A DNA stretch of 64,000 bases from Bacteroidia bacterium. Its GTDB lineage: Bacteria; Bacteroidota; Bacteroidia; B-17B0; Aurantibacillaceae. The translations under genes and the position numbers were made by a program. The notes below the pieces were generated by a model that saw nothing but the letters and a program-made list of their open reading frames with translations, did not search any database and was not told the DNA's origin. Numbering within the stretch: the first letter of the stretch is position 1; each line of letters starts with the position of its first letter. Positions 42,047 through 52,511 of this stretch are shown here, piece by piece. The stretch lies in the NCBI GenBank assembly GCA_016787895.1, contig JAEUTN010000014.1, positions 186,001-250,000 on the forward strand, in the 5' to 3' direction.

Positions 42047-45000
42047 TTATTGGAAATTAATCCGGATGCTGAATCCTGCATTGGTATTTGAGGTAGGGAA
42101 GGAAGCCGAGGTTCTAGGCACCGTTTTAATCCAATCGTAATAAATACGCAGGTTAATAGCCTGAGTGAGCTGGTAGTCGATATACGAACGCAGGGTTACA
42201 ATGTCCGTTCCCGCTGTTGGTGTGCTGGTTCCATCGGTTACCTGGCGGATGATGGACACGTTTCTGCGGAAACTCAAATCCACTTTCACGGTAAGGTTGC
42301 TCTCCAGTGCCTTGCCTTGTATGCGCAGATTTTTAAACTTTAGTTTAGGATACATATAACCTAAACCGATAATAAACTCCTGGCCTTTGGTTTCGATGAT
42401 CTGGAAACCGGTTAGGTTGAGGGTGGTGGTTTTGTCTCTTTTGTTCTCCACATTAGCCGACCAGCCTGGTTTTACAAACTGAAAATCGAACTTGATCAGG
42501 GGTGAAAAGGATTCGCTGAGGGTAACAGAATTGATGTTGTAATACGACACAAAGTTCTGGCTGAGCGCGTTGGTACCGGAAGCTACAGAAACCGGTTCGC
42601 GCACGTTTTGAATACCGTCTTTGGTATTAAAAAGAATGTTGTTGGTGTAGCCGTTAATGTTGTAGATGCTGCGGTACCCGTGCCGTACCGTGATGCTGCG
42701 GAAGGTTCTTTTGAATATCGGTATTTTACCCAATCCATCCCAGCTGGCTGTCCAGTTAGGCAAAGCCATTTTGGGGAAAATGTTGGTGGTGCTGTAATTT
42801 TCAATTTTTTGACCGGTATAGGTTTCGTAAAACGTGTTCAGAAGTACGTCTTTCTGGTTGTTGGAATACCCGTCGTAATACTGCTGACCTGCAGGACCTG
42901 TAAGGCCGGCGCTGTTGGGATTGCCGGCCGACAGGCTTTTTGCGGTGTTTGGTCGGTCAATTAAAAATTGTTCGAAAAGATCCGATTTAATGGGGTCGTT
43001 CCCATCCTGAAAGGCTTTAAAAATACTGATGGTGGTAATGTTGAAATTGCCTGTAAGGGCCGGGCTCGCGTCAAAATCATAACGGTCGTCTTCCGGCTTG
43101 GTAGGATCATATATAATATACGAACTGTAACTTTTGCTTTTGGAGTAATTGCCGTTGAGTTCAATTTTAAAGGAGCTGTGAGGTTCTACATTCACACGGT
43201 AATTGTACGTTTGTTTTTGGGTTTCGGTATAGCTTGTGTTTTGGTTAGGATTTTTGGTTATCCATCCATTTCCGGCGCTTGTTTCGCGAATTCCTTCATC
43301 GTACAAACCCGTGGTAAATAAAAATCCCGGAGCTGAACCATTCGAAAGGTCCATCCCCATAAATTGAGAGTTGGGAATAAAGTTAGGCAAAGCCTGTCCC
43401 GTTTCCTTTTGAAAAGTGAGGGTTACGTTTTTAACCATCATCAGCAATTTGGCCAGTGCCTCGGCGATGTCTTCAAAGGTGCTTGGTGTTTCTTCTTTCG
43501 ATTCCTCTGTTTTGGCCTCTTTAGAATCAGTGGCTTTGCCCCCTCCGGGTTTAATTTGCGCCGCGCCGGCTTTTTTCCTCGGGTCGTTGATCCTTTTAAA
43601 ATAAGGGATTTTGTTGTACAGCTGCATCATGTTCAATGAGCCGGTGATGTTGTGCGAGCCGGTGTTTTGTATGGTGTTGGCGATGGTTGAATCGCTGAGA
43701 TCCACCGCATACGGTTTCCTGCTCCAGGTATAAGTGCCTCCGAAACGGTAGCTGGCTTTTACAAAATCCAGAATGGGAATTTTTGCAAGCGGCACATCCC
43801 AGTTGAGGTTCATTTGTTGCCTGAAAATGGTATTGTCTCCAAACTTACCCTGACCCTGGCTGTTGCCGTTAAAAAACCAGTCAATGATACTGTCGCGGTT
43901 GGTGTTCACGTCTGAATACACTTCTCCCTTTGGCTCCAGTATTCGCCCTTCGTTGTTGGCCGTGTAATCGAACTTAATGGTTTTGCTGATGGGCCAGTTA
44001 AAATTATACGAGCGGTTGATGAGAAAATTTTTATTAATGAGAGAAGGATTGAGAAAGGCGTCGCTGCTCTGATCATAAAAACTAGTGATGTCCCTGTTCT
44101 TCAAAGCCGAGTAGTTTCGGTTCAAATCCAAAGCGAAGCCAAAATTGCTGGGCAAGGGCTGGAAATTAAAATCCTTGATAAGGGCAAACCATTTGTTGCT
44201 TAGGAGTTTGCTTTTGCTGAAGGGTTTAAAAACAGGAGGACTCTTCAGCGCAAACGCGTATTGAAGACTTCCCCTGTGTTGTTTTACAATATCGTATTCA
44301 ATGTTTACATCGTTGTGTGAAGATTCGGTGTAAGCATACGTAGCTGTAAAGTTGCTGATGTCCCAGGGCATGGGTTTGGCTTTGGCGCGTTTTAAGCCGT
44401 CAATCCTCACCCCGTTTAAACTAAAGCCTTTTCTTTCCCTTAAGTCAATGGTTTGTTTTTTGATGGCGTCCCTCAGCGAATCCGGAATAGGTATATCGTC
44501 CAGGGCATCCATTCTCACATCGGGATCCAAAGGATTAAACAAAGGGATGATTTTATTTCGTCCAAAATTGTAATTCACGGGTAGGGTAATCTTCCACTTG
44601 TCGGGGAAAAACTTTCCGGCATTGAGGGAGGTGCTTACATCCCAGCTGATGTTATGTTCCTTGCTTCTTTCGTTAATCTTTTGTTCCACACTTCCCCAAA
44701 ATGGCGATTTGTAAGTGCCCGCCAAAGACACGGTAGCTAAGTCGGCCAGCTTGGCCTGCAGCTGACCGGTGGTGGCCCAACCCCCCTGGTTATTAAAATC
44801 CGTAAGCCTCAGTTCGTTGATCCACACTTCCACACAATGCGATAAATTGTCAGTGCCCTTGCGGTTGCGGATACCCACCATAATGCTTTTTACTGTACCT
44901 AAATTTGGGTTTCCGACGATGGTTACCGAATACCCTGATTTGGCAATGGTATAAGGGTTGGATAATTGGTTGAGGTCGGAATAATACCCATACTCACTGT

Positions 45001-48000
45001 TTCTTCGGGTTTTAATGTCGGTTATGTCATTGTCGAAATTAAAATTGATTTCATTGCCCGCCGGCCAAACCGTGTAACGGTCGTCGGTACTGTTGGAATT
45101 ATAAACACCCTTTGGGGTGAGTTTTAAAGGGACCTCGTATTCGTAGAAATTGTTATTGTAGTCAGATCCCACACGGAAAAACAGGGTGAGGTCTCCATCG
45201 TTCAAAGGAATGTCGTTGAGTTGCTCAGCGTGTACATTCATTTTGATGTTCTTAAACATACGCGTATCGAGATCCACATTTTTGAAGATGGCCCTGCTAT
45301 CTCCGTCCTTCAGATTACAAGTGCGCATTTGCAGGGCTTGTTCGTTCTGCAACACCAGGTTGGTGGTGAGTACGTTTTGTTGTTGTTCAATTTCAGGAGG
45401 TAAAATATAATTAACCGGGGTTTTGGTGCCATTCTCCTGTAACGAAACAGCCGAAATATCGAAGGTAGTGGAATTGTCATCCGTTGCGGGAAATTCACCG
45501 GGCTCTCTCAGGTCGCCTGTATACCTTCGCCAATCACTGCGCACCAGCTCAAGTCGTGCCATACGCAACAACACCGGGCGGTTAAAGCCTTTCATAAACA
45601 CCCGCATAAACCGGATAGAGTTAAAACCTTCAATACCACCTACCACTCTTTCAAATTGATTGATGGGAATTTTAAACTGATACCAGGTCACTGTTTTGGT
45701 GACCCCACTGAATTCCGCGGTTCCTTTAAACGCATCCACAATAAAATTGGTGCCTATGGAATTTGGATTGACATCATTCGGCGAAATTTTAATGTGGTAC
45801 TGGTAATAATTTTCAGCCTCACTCAGGGTATTGTCTTTGTTGATGTCCTCAATGTTTGGTAAGGTAGTAGCTCCGGTGGGATAATTGCCTCCGTTGGGAT
45901 TGGCGTTCCCGTACTGGGCCTCGGTGGGGGAGTTGCCCTGCACGTTGTTGTATTTTGAATAACGGGTGAGGGTGGTGGCCTGAGCTTCGTCGTATTGATC
46001 GTCCCTGAAAAAGTTATAGTTGTCCGATGAAGGGTCGTTTACAAAGGCGTCAATGGCCGCCTGGGTAGCCCCCGAACTCTGCATGTCCTGCACCGCTCTG
46101 CTAAACCGTGCTCTTTCGTTGTCATCGCTTAAACCGTCGTAGCCCACGTCCTGAGCCGGGCGATCGTTGTTGTCCTGCGAAAAGGCGTTGATGACCGGAG
46201 GCATGGCCGGTACAGTAGCCAGATTGGTATTGAACTCCGCAAGAGTACCTGTGGATGGCGCTGAAATTCCATTCTCATACGACATTCTTCCATCTTTAAT
46301 AATGTCTTCTGAAATGTTGCCGATGTTAAAATACAAGTCTCCACTTGGTAATTGGTTTTTATCAAAAGAAGGATCGGTTTCCTGATTGTAATCTTCATTG
46401 TATGGATCCATTAACCAAAACTGAATGTACTCCACGTTGGCGGCTTGAAAGTCATTGGTCTCCAACCTCCGCATGATACCCCCCCAGCGGGTTTCAGGCG
46501 AAGCCAAAGAACCGTCGGGGTTGATGCCTTTGGAATAAACTCCGGTTTTTACGTCGTAATTATAAGGACCCCGTTCTGCAGGATAAAAGCCCAGGTCGAG
46601 CAAAGGCAGCACCACCTGTTGACCATTGGGTGGTGTTTTACCCGGGAACAACTCCGTTTCAAACACCTGGCGCCACATGTTGTTGGAGAATAATTTTTTT
46701 GAATTGTAATACTCGGGCGTCACACCGCTTTGATCGCGGGTAAACATAGCGTCAATGGTGTACCAGTTTAAGCGGGCCCTGTTTTTCCCGATGTCGACAC
46801 TATCGGCTAAAAAGGCTTCGGGAAATAAAAACTTTTGACCTTGCGGAATACTTGATAAATACCAGGATGTGGGGCTGCGAATATCAATCAGCGCTACCGA
46901 ACCCTCAAAATCATCAATGTAAGAATTGCCGCTCTTTGAAATGGCCTTGGCATTGCCGGGGAACAATTTTGCAATTTCTCCCCGCATGCTCACGCTGCTC
47001 ATTTCTTTAGTGCTGTAAAACGGAAGTTTGTCAAGCAGGTTGGTTAAAAATGGCACATCGTTTTTGTAGTTAAAATCAGTGCCTGCTACAATGTTGCTCA
47101 CCGGCTCATCCCCGAAGGTGACCTTCTGTGTTAGCGGTCTTTCGTTGAAACGCAAAAATGTTCCTCCGAGTTTAAGGTGGCGGCCGGCATCATAATCCAA
47201 ACGCGTTCCCCACAAACTTTTTTGTTGCACCTGAAACAGGGAATTGCTTTCGAGAGACACTTTAATTGTTGCACCTGAGGATAAAAGGCCCTCGTTAATG
47301 ATTTTCACACGACCCAGGGTGTAATCTACGGTGTAATCCGCATTTTCCTGCAAAGGCACACCGTTGGCGGTTACCAGCACTGCGCCCTGAGGAATGTTCA
47401 GCGCGTTTAATGCAATTTCTGAACCCGAAGAAGATTTGTATGTACCCTTGATTCGATATCGGTTTTTGGATTGTATAAAAGAAGCCGCGGTTTTTGTGGA
47501 GTCGTATAACTCCTTAAAAATGTACTTGTCCTTGTCTACATCTTCCGGTGCAAATTCCTCTTCCAGTCCACGGCCAAAGGGTTCCACTTTTGGAAAATAC
47601 ACCCTTCCGCTCATTCTCACAATGGTGTAACCGTCGAGAAAGTCAAAAATTCCATCCGAGCCTTTGTCTCCATTCACGCTCAAACGATCACAGCCCAAAA
47701 CACTGATCAATTGTACCCCGTTTGGTTTACCATAAGGCAGGTAAGGCACATCCACACCGGTTTCGATATTATTGTAAAACACATTGAGTTTAAACTGATC
47801 AGAATTTAAATTATAAGCCCCCAGGGTGTAAACGTTTTTCATCATGAGTTTCCACATGGGATGCCTCACGCTTACGGCGTTTGTTTTTAGAAGCTTACAC
47901 ACAATGAGCTTACGGTTATCCGCCACCTGTTCGCTGAACTCTCCTACCTGAAACGTTTGCCCACCATAGGTGTATTGATAGGAAACCGCCAGGGATTGTT

Positions 48001-49495
48001 CGTTGTTCAGCTGTTGATTTAGTGAGATGAATCCGGTGCGTGGGTTAAAATAATATTCAGTGGGGTTTAACTTTCTTGCGTTGCGAATGATGTTGTAATC
48101 CCGGCTGCCATCCATGTATATGCCACCGGAGTTATTGGCGTTGGAAGCGGTTGCGGATGCGGTAGATAACAAGGAGGTGACCCGGTCAATTTCCCTTTCC
48201 TTGAGGATACCGCTCACCGTATTGGTCATGATGTGATACAGGTTATTGGCTCCGTTTCTTGGAATTACATCAGCACTGTCAACAATTACGAGGGAAGAAG
48301 GTTGTACGGCCAGGGGATCTCTTAAGGTAAGCAAAATGTCGCTGGTATCTTCTCCCAAATCTTCAAAAGCGGCTACGTTTCGTGTTTGCTCGGCATTTCC
48401 ATTAATACCCAGCAAATACACCTCAATTTTTGTAATCACAATAGGGGTGTTGATCACCGGCAAACTGGCCATCCAGTTATCGTAGTTTTTGCGAAAGTAA
48501 TGCCCTAAAAAGTAGTGTTTGTTTTGCTCGTAGTTGTCGCCGTTAACTGTAAAGGACTGGGTTTGGGCACCTCCCTGAACGGTCACCTCCTGCTTTTTTC
48601 CTTTTTGTTGTGAAAACACAGTGGTTGCTCTTAACCTGCCAAATTGCAATTCGGTTTTAAATCCAAATAAGGTTTGACTTCCTGAAATTAAGGTGGTGTT
48701 GAGGGGCAAGGAGACGTTTCCGGCTTCAATTTTTTTAATGATTTCATCCTCATAACCGGTGTAATCCACCTTGATTTGGTTTTCCCAGTCAAAAGAAGCT
48801 TCTGTGTTGTAATTGGTAGTGACTTTTAACTTATCGCCGATTTTACCCACCAGGTTCAGCTGGATGCGCATGTTGAAATCGAAGTTGGTGATGCTTTGTT
48901 GTTTTTGCGGGATAGCAGGATTCTGATTTTTGGTATGTACCAAACCAAACAACAATTCGGCAGTACCGGTAGGTTTGATATCAACCGTGTTTCCGCCAAA
49001 AATCCGATCAAATAACTCGCTGTTCACCTTTAAAGGCGGAATCATGCCTTTTCTTGGTTTTTCGTTCAATTCATCGGCCGCCACCCGCGAGCGGAAATAC
49101 TCCCGCATTTGTTTACGGAACATATAATCCTGAAATTCCTTTTTGCTCATGTAGGTATCCGGACGGTAATCCGTTTCTCCTACTTTTTGCTCCACGTCGT
49201 AATTCCCGGTGGCCGGGTCGTACTTTACATTGGTTTTTATATTCTCCGGCGTTTCAAGGTAGAGTTTTGATTTGGGCTCCAGCAAAGGCAATCGCCCGGG
49301 GTTGTCATTGAATTTAAAGGGAAGATCGGGTTCTTCTACCTCCGGGGAATCGGGCGGAAAACTGCGCGTGTAGTTGGAACCGAAATCTCCCTCAAGGTCA
49401 TTTTTGCTGTCGGAAGCCGGCCTTGTAACCAGACCCATTAAGCCGGCTGTAGCGCTTGTAAGCAATACAAAATGTATCAGACCATTGGCTCTCAC
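42047..49495 (-). CDS. sprA: T9SS outer-membrane translocon SprA (Sov)
   Basis: The 2482-residue protein is the giant beta-barrel through which T9SS cargo crosses the outer membrane, and its length matches known SprA. The N-terminal part carries repeated SprA-type motifs (GNVSLPLNTTLISGSQTLFG, FGRLRATTVFSQQKGKKQEV). The middle has long barrel strands with extracellular loops (YIDDFEGSVALIDIRSPTSWYLSS). The C-terminus ends in alternating aromatic strands (SIRINFQ). It starts with a GTG at 49495, 9 bases after ruvA. It would export the T9SS proteins at 14570-17596 and 27204-27644. Confidence 0.94.
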   Translation of the reverse strand: MRANGLIHFVLLTSATAGLMGLVTRPASDSKNDLEGDFGSNYTRSFPPDSPEVEEPDLPFKFNDNPGRLPLLEPKSKLYLETPENIKTNVKYDPATGNYDVEQKVGETDYRPDTYMSKKEFQDYMFRKQMREYFRSRVAADELNEKPRKGMIPPLKVNSELFDRIFGGNTVDIKPTGTAELLFGLVHTKNQNPAIPQKQQSITNFDFNMRIQLNLVGKIGDKLKVTTNYNTEASFDWENQIKVDYTGYEDEIIKKIEAGNVSLPLNTTLISGSQTLFGFKTELQFGRLRATTVFSQQKGKKQEVTVQGGAQTQSFTVNGDNYEQNKHYFLGHYFRKNYDNWMASLPVINTPIVITKIEVYLLGINGNAEQTRNVAAFEDLGEDTSDILLTLRDPLAVQPSSLVIVDSADVIPRNGANNLYHIMTNTVSGILKEREIDRVTSLLSTASATASNANNSGGIYMDGSRDYNIIRNARKLNPTEYYFNPRTGFISLNQQLNNEQSLAVSYQYTYGGQTFQVGEFSEQVADNRKLIVCKLLKTNAVSVRHPMWKLMMKNVYTLGAYNLNSDQFKLNVFYNNIETGVDVPYLPYGKPNGVQLISVLGCDRLSVNGDKGSDGIFDFLDGYTIVRMSGRVYFPKVEPFGRGLEEEFAPEDVDKDKYIFKELYDSTKTAASFIQSKNRYRIKGTYKSSSGSEIALNALNIPQGAVLVTANGVPLQENADYTVDYTLGRVKIINEGLLSSGATIKVSLESNSLFQVQQKSLWGTRLDYDAGRHLKLGGTFLRFNERPLTQKVTFGDEPVSNIVAGTDFNYKNDVPFLTNLLDKLPFYSTKEMSSVSMRGEIAKLFPGNAKAISKSGNSYIDDFEGSVALIDIRSPTSWYLSSIPQGQKFLFPEAFLADSVDIGKNRARLNWYTIDAMFTRDQSGVTPEYYNSKKLFSNNMWRQVFETELFPGKTPPNGQQVVLPLLDLGFYPAERGPYNYDVKTGVYSKGINPDGSLASPETRWGGIMRRLETNDFQAANVEYIQFWLMDPYNEDYNQETDPSFDKNQLPSGDLYFNIGNISEDIIKDGRMSYENGISAPSTGTLAEFNTNLATVPAMPPVINAFSQDNNDRPAQDVGYDGLSDDNERARFSRAVQDMQSSGATQAAIDAFVNDPSSDNYNFFRDDQYDEAQATTLTRYSKYNNVQGNSPTEAQYGNANPNGGNYPTGATTLPNIEDINKDNTLSEAENYYQYHIKISPNDVNPNSIGTNFIVDAFKGTAEFSGVTKTVTWYQFKIPINQFERVVGGIEGFNSIRFMRVFMKGFNRPVLLRMARLELVRSDWRRYTGDLREPGEFPATDDNSTTFDISAVSLQENGTKTPVNYILPPEIEQQQNVLTTNLVLQNEQALQMRTCNLKDGDSRAIFKNVDLDTRMFKNIKMNVHAEQLNDIPLNDGDLTLFFRVGSDYNNNFYEYEVPLKLTPKGVYNSNSTDDRYTVWPAGNEINFNFDNDITDIKTRRNSEYGYYSDLNQLSNPYTIAKSGYSVTIVGNPNLGTVKSIMVGIRNRKGTDNLSHCVEVWINELRLTDFNNQGGWATTGQLQAKLADLATVSLAGTYKSPFWGSVEQKINERSKEHNISWDVSTSLNAGKFFPDKWKITLPVNYNFGRNKIIPLFNPLDPDVRMDALDDIPIPDSLRDAIKKQTIDLRERKGFSLNGVRIDGLKRAKAKPMPWDISNFTATYAYTESSHNDVNIEYDIVKQHRGSLQYAFALKSPPVFKPFSKSKLLSNKWFALIKDFNFQPLPSNFGFALDLNRNYSALKNRDITSFYDQSSDAFLNPSLINKNFLINRSYNFNWPISKTIKFDYTANNEGRILEPKGEVYSDVNTNRDSIIDWFFNGNSQGQGKFGDNTIFRQQMNLNWDVPLAKIPILDFVKASYRFGGTYTWSRKPYAVDLSDSTIANTIQNTGSHNITGSLNMMQLYNKIPYFKRINDPRKKAGAAQIKPGGGKATDSKEAKTEESKEETPSTFEDIAEALAKLLMMVKNVTLTFQKETGQALPNFIPNSQFMGMDLSNGSAPGFLFTTGLYDEGIRETSAGNGWITKNPNQNTSYTETQKQTYNYRVNVEPHSSFKIELNGNYSKSKSYSSYIIYDPTKPEDDRYDFDASPALTGNFNITTISIFKAFQDGNDPIKSDLFEQFLIDRPNTAKSLSAGNPNSAGLTGPAGQQYYDGYSNNQKDVLLNTFYETYTGQKIENYSTTNIFPKMALPNWTASWDGLGKIPIFKRTFRSITVRHGYRSIYNINGYTNNILFNTKDGIQNVREPVSVASGTNALSQNFVSYYNINSVTLSESFSPLIKFDFQFVKPGWSANVENKRDKTTTLNLTGFQIIETKGQEFIIGLGYMYPKLKFKNLRIQGKALESNLTVKVDLSFRRNVSIIRQVTDGTSTPTAGTDIVTLRSYIDYQLTQAINLRIYYDWIKTVPRTSASFPTSNTNAGFSIRINFQ

Positions 49496-49504
49496 TGGGA
49501 AGTA

Positions 49505-50104
49505 CTAGAAATTCTTTAAAGCGGCTTTAATTAAAACGTCTACCTGGTCGCTTGAGCTTCCTTGCTGCCGGATGGCCTTTTCCAGAGCTTTTTCGGCAGC
49601 CAATTTTGGGAAACCCAAGGTGACCAAAGCCATTAACGCCTCATCTCTGGTTTTATTGTTAGAAACTGTTAAAATCTGAGAGATACCTCCCTCGTGTTTT
49701 CCGAGCTTTCCTTTAAGGTCCACCACGATGCGCTGGGCGGTTTTATCGCCTATGCCTTTAATGCTTTTGAGCAAGGCCACATTGGCAGTGTTTACAGCGG
49801 CTGCTATTTCGCCCGCGCTCATGCTGGACAACATCAAAAGGGCGCTTCCGCCGCCTACTCCGCTCACGGAAATCAGTTTTCGGAAAATTTCCCTTTCCTC
49901 TTCATCGGCAAATCCGTAATAACGGGGATTGTCGTCGCGCACATACACACTCTCAAGGTAAACCAGGGCCTCCTTTTGATCGCCCAGTTTGGTGTAGGTT
50001 TGAAGAGAAATGTGGAGGCCATAACCAACCCCCGCACATTCTATAACAAGGTGGGTTGGTGATTTAACGAGTACCTGACCCCTCAGGTGATTGATTAATG
50101 ACAT
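49505..50104 (-). CDS. ruvA: Holliday junction branch migration protein RuvA
   Basis: The 199-residue protein binds four-way DNA junctions as a tetramer and loads the RuvB motor. Domain I is an OB-fold (INHLRGQVLVKSPTHLVIEC). Domain II has two helix-hairpin-helix motifs (ISVSGVGGGSALLMLSSMSA and LKSIKGIGDKTAQRIVVDL). Domain III (DEALMALVTLGFPKLAAEKAL) contacts RuvB. It lies 9 bases after the malic enzyme gene; a ruvA-sprA pairing is frequent in this phylum. RuvB is not in the window. Confidence 0.95.
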   Translation of the reverse strand: MSLINHLRGQVLVKSPTHLVIECAGVGYGLHISLQTYTKLGDQKEALVYLESVYVRDDNPRYYGFADEEEREIFRKLISVSGVGGGSALLMLSSMSAGEIAAAVNTANVALLKSIKGIGDKTAQRIVVDLKGKLGKHEGGISQILTVSNNKTRDEALMALVTLGFPKLAAEKALEKAIRQQGSSSDQVDVLIKAALKNF

Positions 50105-50113
50105 GTATGGTGT

Positions 50114-52381
50114 TTACTTTCTGTTTTGCGCGTCTACAACAGCTATGGTAATCATGTTTACAATTTCACGTACGCTGCTGCCCAGCTGAAGCACGTGAAC
50201 CGGGTGATTTAAGCCCATCAGCACCGGACCAATGGCTTCGGCACCGCCCAATTCCTGCATGAGTTTGTAGGCAATGTTCCCTGAAGCGAGGTTGGGGAAA
50301 ATAAAAGTGTTTACATTTTTATCCACCAGGGTACTGAATGGAAATTGCTCCTTTAGCAATTCGTTATTGGCAGCGAAATTGGCTTGTATGTCTCCGTCCA
50401 CAATCAGGCCGGGGTAATTGTTGTGTAAAATGTTAACGGCTTTGGCCACCTTTTCAGGAATCTCACCCTGCGCTGAACCAAAATTGGTATACGATAACAT
50501 GGCGATGCGGGGCGTGATATTGTATTGTTTTACCGTATTTGCTGTAAGTATGGCAATATCTGCCAATTGCTCAGCAGTTGGATCCACATTCATGGTGGTG
50601 TCGGCAAAAAAGTAGGGGCCTTTTTTGGTGACCATGATGTACAAGCCGGCCACACGGCTAACACCCGGTAAGGTATCAATTACTTCCAGGGCCGCTTTTA
50701 TGGGTTGCCCGTATTTTCTGGTGAGTCCGCTGATCATAGCGTCTGCCAATCCATTGCTCACCATCATGGCACCGTAATAGTTGCGGTCGCGCATCAGCTT
50801 GCGGGCATCGTATTGGTTAAGGCCACGGCGCTGGCGTTTTAGCCAAAGGGAATCACCAAAATTGTTGCGTTCGTTTTCATCCTCCGTCAGGGGATCAACA
50901 ATGGGCATATCGGCCAGGTCCATGAAATTTTCCTCGGCCAGTTTCTGAATGCGTTCTTTGTTGCCCAGTAAAATAGGTTTGGCTATGCCCTCGTCTCTTA
51001 CCACGCAGGCGGCTTTCAAAATTTTATAATTGTCGGCTTCGGTAAATACCACGCGTTTGGGGTTGTTTCTGGCTTTGTTGGCCAAACTGCGCATTAATTT
51101 GTTGTCCTTACCCAAACGATTCTCCAGCTCTGATTTATAGGCATCCCAGTTTTGAATGGTTTTTTTAGCCACTCCGCTTTCAACCGCAGCCTTGGCCACT
51201 GCTGAGGATACTTCGGCAATCAGGCGGTTATCGATGGGTTTTGGAATTATATACTCATTGCCAAAACTCAGGCTTTTTGAACCATAGGCCAGGTTCACAT
51301 AATCCGGAACAGGTTCTTTTGCCAGGGCGGCAATGGCCAATGTGGCCGCCAACTTCATTTCTTCGTTGATGGTTGTGGCGCGCACGTCCATGGCACCTCT
51401 GAAAATGAAGGGAAATCCAAGTACGTTGTTCACCTGATTGGGATTATCGCTTCGGCCCGTAGCCACAATAATGTCTTTTCTGGCGGCAATGGCCTCTTCA
51501 TATGAAATTTCAGGAGTAGGGTTTGCCAGTGCAAACACCACGCAATTTTTGGCCATGCTTTTTACCATGTCCTGCGTAAGTATGTTTCCTTTCGACAAAC
51601 CCACAAACACGTCGGCACCTTTGATAACTTCCACCAAAGAGGTTTTATCGGTTTTTTCACAGGCAAAAAACGACTTGTACTGGTCAAGGTCGGTTCTTCC
51701 TTTGTGAATAACACCTTTGCTGTCGAGCATCACAATGTTTTCTTTTTTTACACCAACCGCAATGTACATTTTAGCGCATGAACTGGCCGAAGCACCGGCT
51801 CCATTGATTACCAGCTTTACTTCCGAAATTTTTTTCTTCGAAAGTTCCACCGCGTTCAACAAACCTGCCGCTGAAATAATGGCGGTGCCGTGCTGATCGT
51901 CGTGCATCAAAGGAATGTCAAGCGCTTCCTTTAAGCGGCGTTCAATTTCAAAACACTCGGGTGCTTTGATGTCTTCAAGGTTAATGCCCCCAAAGGTTGG
52001 GGCTATGTTTTTCACGGTGTTTACAAATTCATCAATGTTCTCAGTGTTAACTTCAATGTCAAACACATCGATGTCGGCAAAAATTTTAAACAGCAAACCT
52101 TTCCCCTCCATTACCGGCTTTGAGGCCAAAGCGCCAATGTTTCCGAGTCCGAGTACGGCGGTTCCATTGGAAATTACCGCTACCAGATTGCCTTTGGCGG
52201 TGTATTTGTAAGCGTCTTCGGGGTTTTTTTCTATTTCCAAACAGGGTTCTGCTACTCCCGGAGAGTAAGCAAGCGTTAAATCCCGCTGTGAGGAATAGGG
52301 TTTTGTTGGCACTACTTCTATTTTCCCCGGGCGACCTTGAGAGTGGTAATCCAGGGCATCTTCTTTTCTGAATTTTGCCAT
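50114..52381 (-). CDS. maeB: NADP-dependent malic enzyme with C-terminal phosphotransacetylase-like domain
   Basis: The 755-residue protein is of the MaeB type. The first 400 or so residues are the malic enzyme, decarboxylating malate to pyruvate with NADPH (AYSPGVAEPCLEIEKNP, LMHDDQHGTAIISAAGLLNA, LVINGAGASASSCAKMY). A short linker leads to a phosphate acetyltransferase domain (about 430-755: RVVFTEADNYKILKAACVV, RDRNYYGAMMVSNGLADAM, ANLASGNIAYKLMQELGG-like end). In this enzyme class that domain is regulatory (acetyl-CoA) and is not thought to be active. It heads a maeB-ruvA-sprA transcript with tight spacing. Confidence 0.92.
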   Translation of the reverse strand: MAKFRKEDALDYHSQGRPGKIEVVPTKPYSSQRDLTLAYSPGVAEPCLEIEKNPEDAYKYTAKGNLVAVISNGTAVLGLGNIGALASKPVMEGKGLLFKIFADIDVFDIEVNTENIDEFVNTVKNIAPTFGGINLEDIKAPECFEIERRLKEALDIPLMHDDQHGTAIISAAGLLNAVELSKKKISEVKLVINGAGASASSCAKMYIAVGVKKENIVMLDSKGVIHKGRTDLDQYKSFFACEKTDKTSLVEVIKGADVFVGLSKGNILTQDMVKSMAKNCVVFALANPTPEISYEEAIAARKDIIVATGRSDNPNQVNNVLGFPFIFRGAMDVRATTINEEMKLAATLAIAALAKEPVPDYVNLAYGSKSLSFGNEYIIPKPIDNRLIAEVSSAVAKAAVESGVAKKTIQNWDAYKSELENRLGKDNKLMRSLANKARNNPKRVVFTEADNYKILKAACVVRDEGIAKPILLGNKERIQKLAEENFMDLADMPIVDPLTEDENERNNFGDSLWLKRQRRGLNQYDARKLMRDRNYYGAMMVSNGLADAMISGLTRKYGQPIKAALEVIDTLPGVSRVAGLYIMVTKKGPYFFADTTMNVDPTAEQLADIAILTANTVKQYNITPRIAMLSYTNFGSAQGEIPEKVAKAVNILHNNYPGLIVDGDIQANFAANNELLKEQFPFSTLVDKNVNTFIFPNLASGNIAYKLMQELGGAEAIGPVLMGLNHPVHVLQLGSSVREIVNMITIAVVDAQNRK

Positions 52382-52511
52382 AAGTTTTGTTAAAAAGGAA
52401 GACGAAGGTACTAAATATTTTTTAGGAACACCCCTCTGCCTTGGGAGACTAATTTACTGTTTTATAGCGCGTTACACATCAGCAAGGACCTGAATATTAG
52501 GCGCTGGGCAC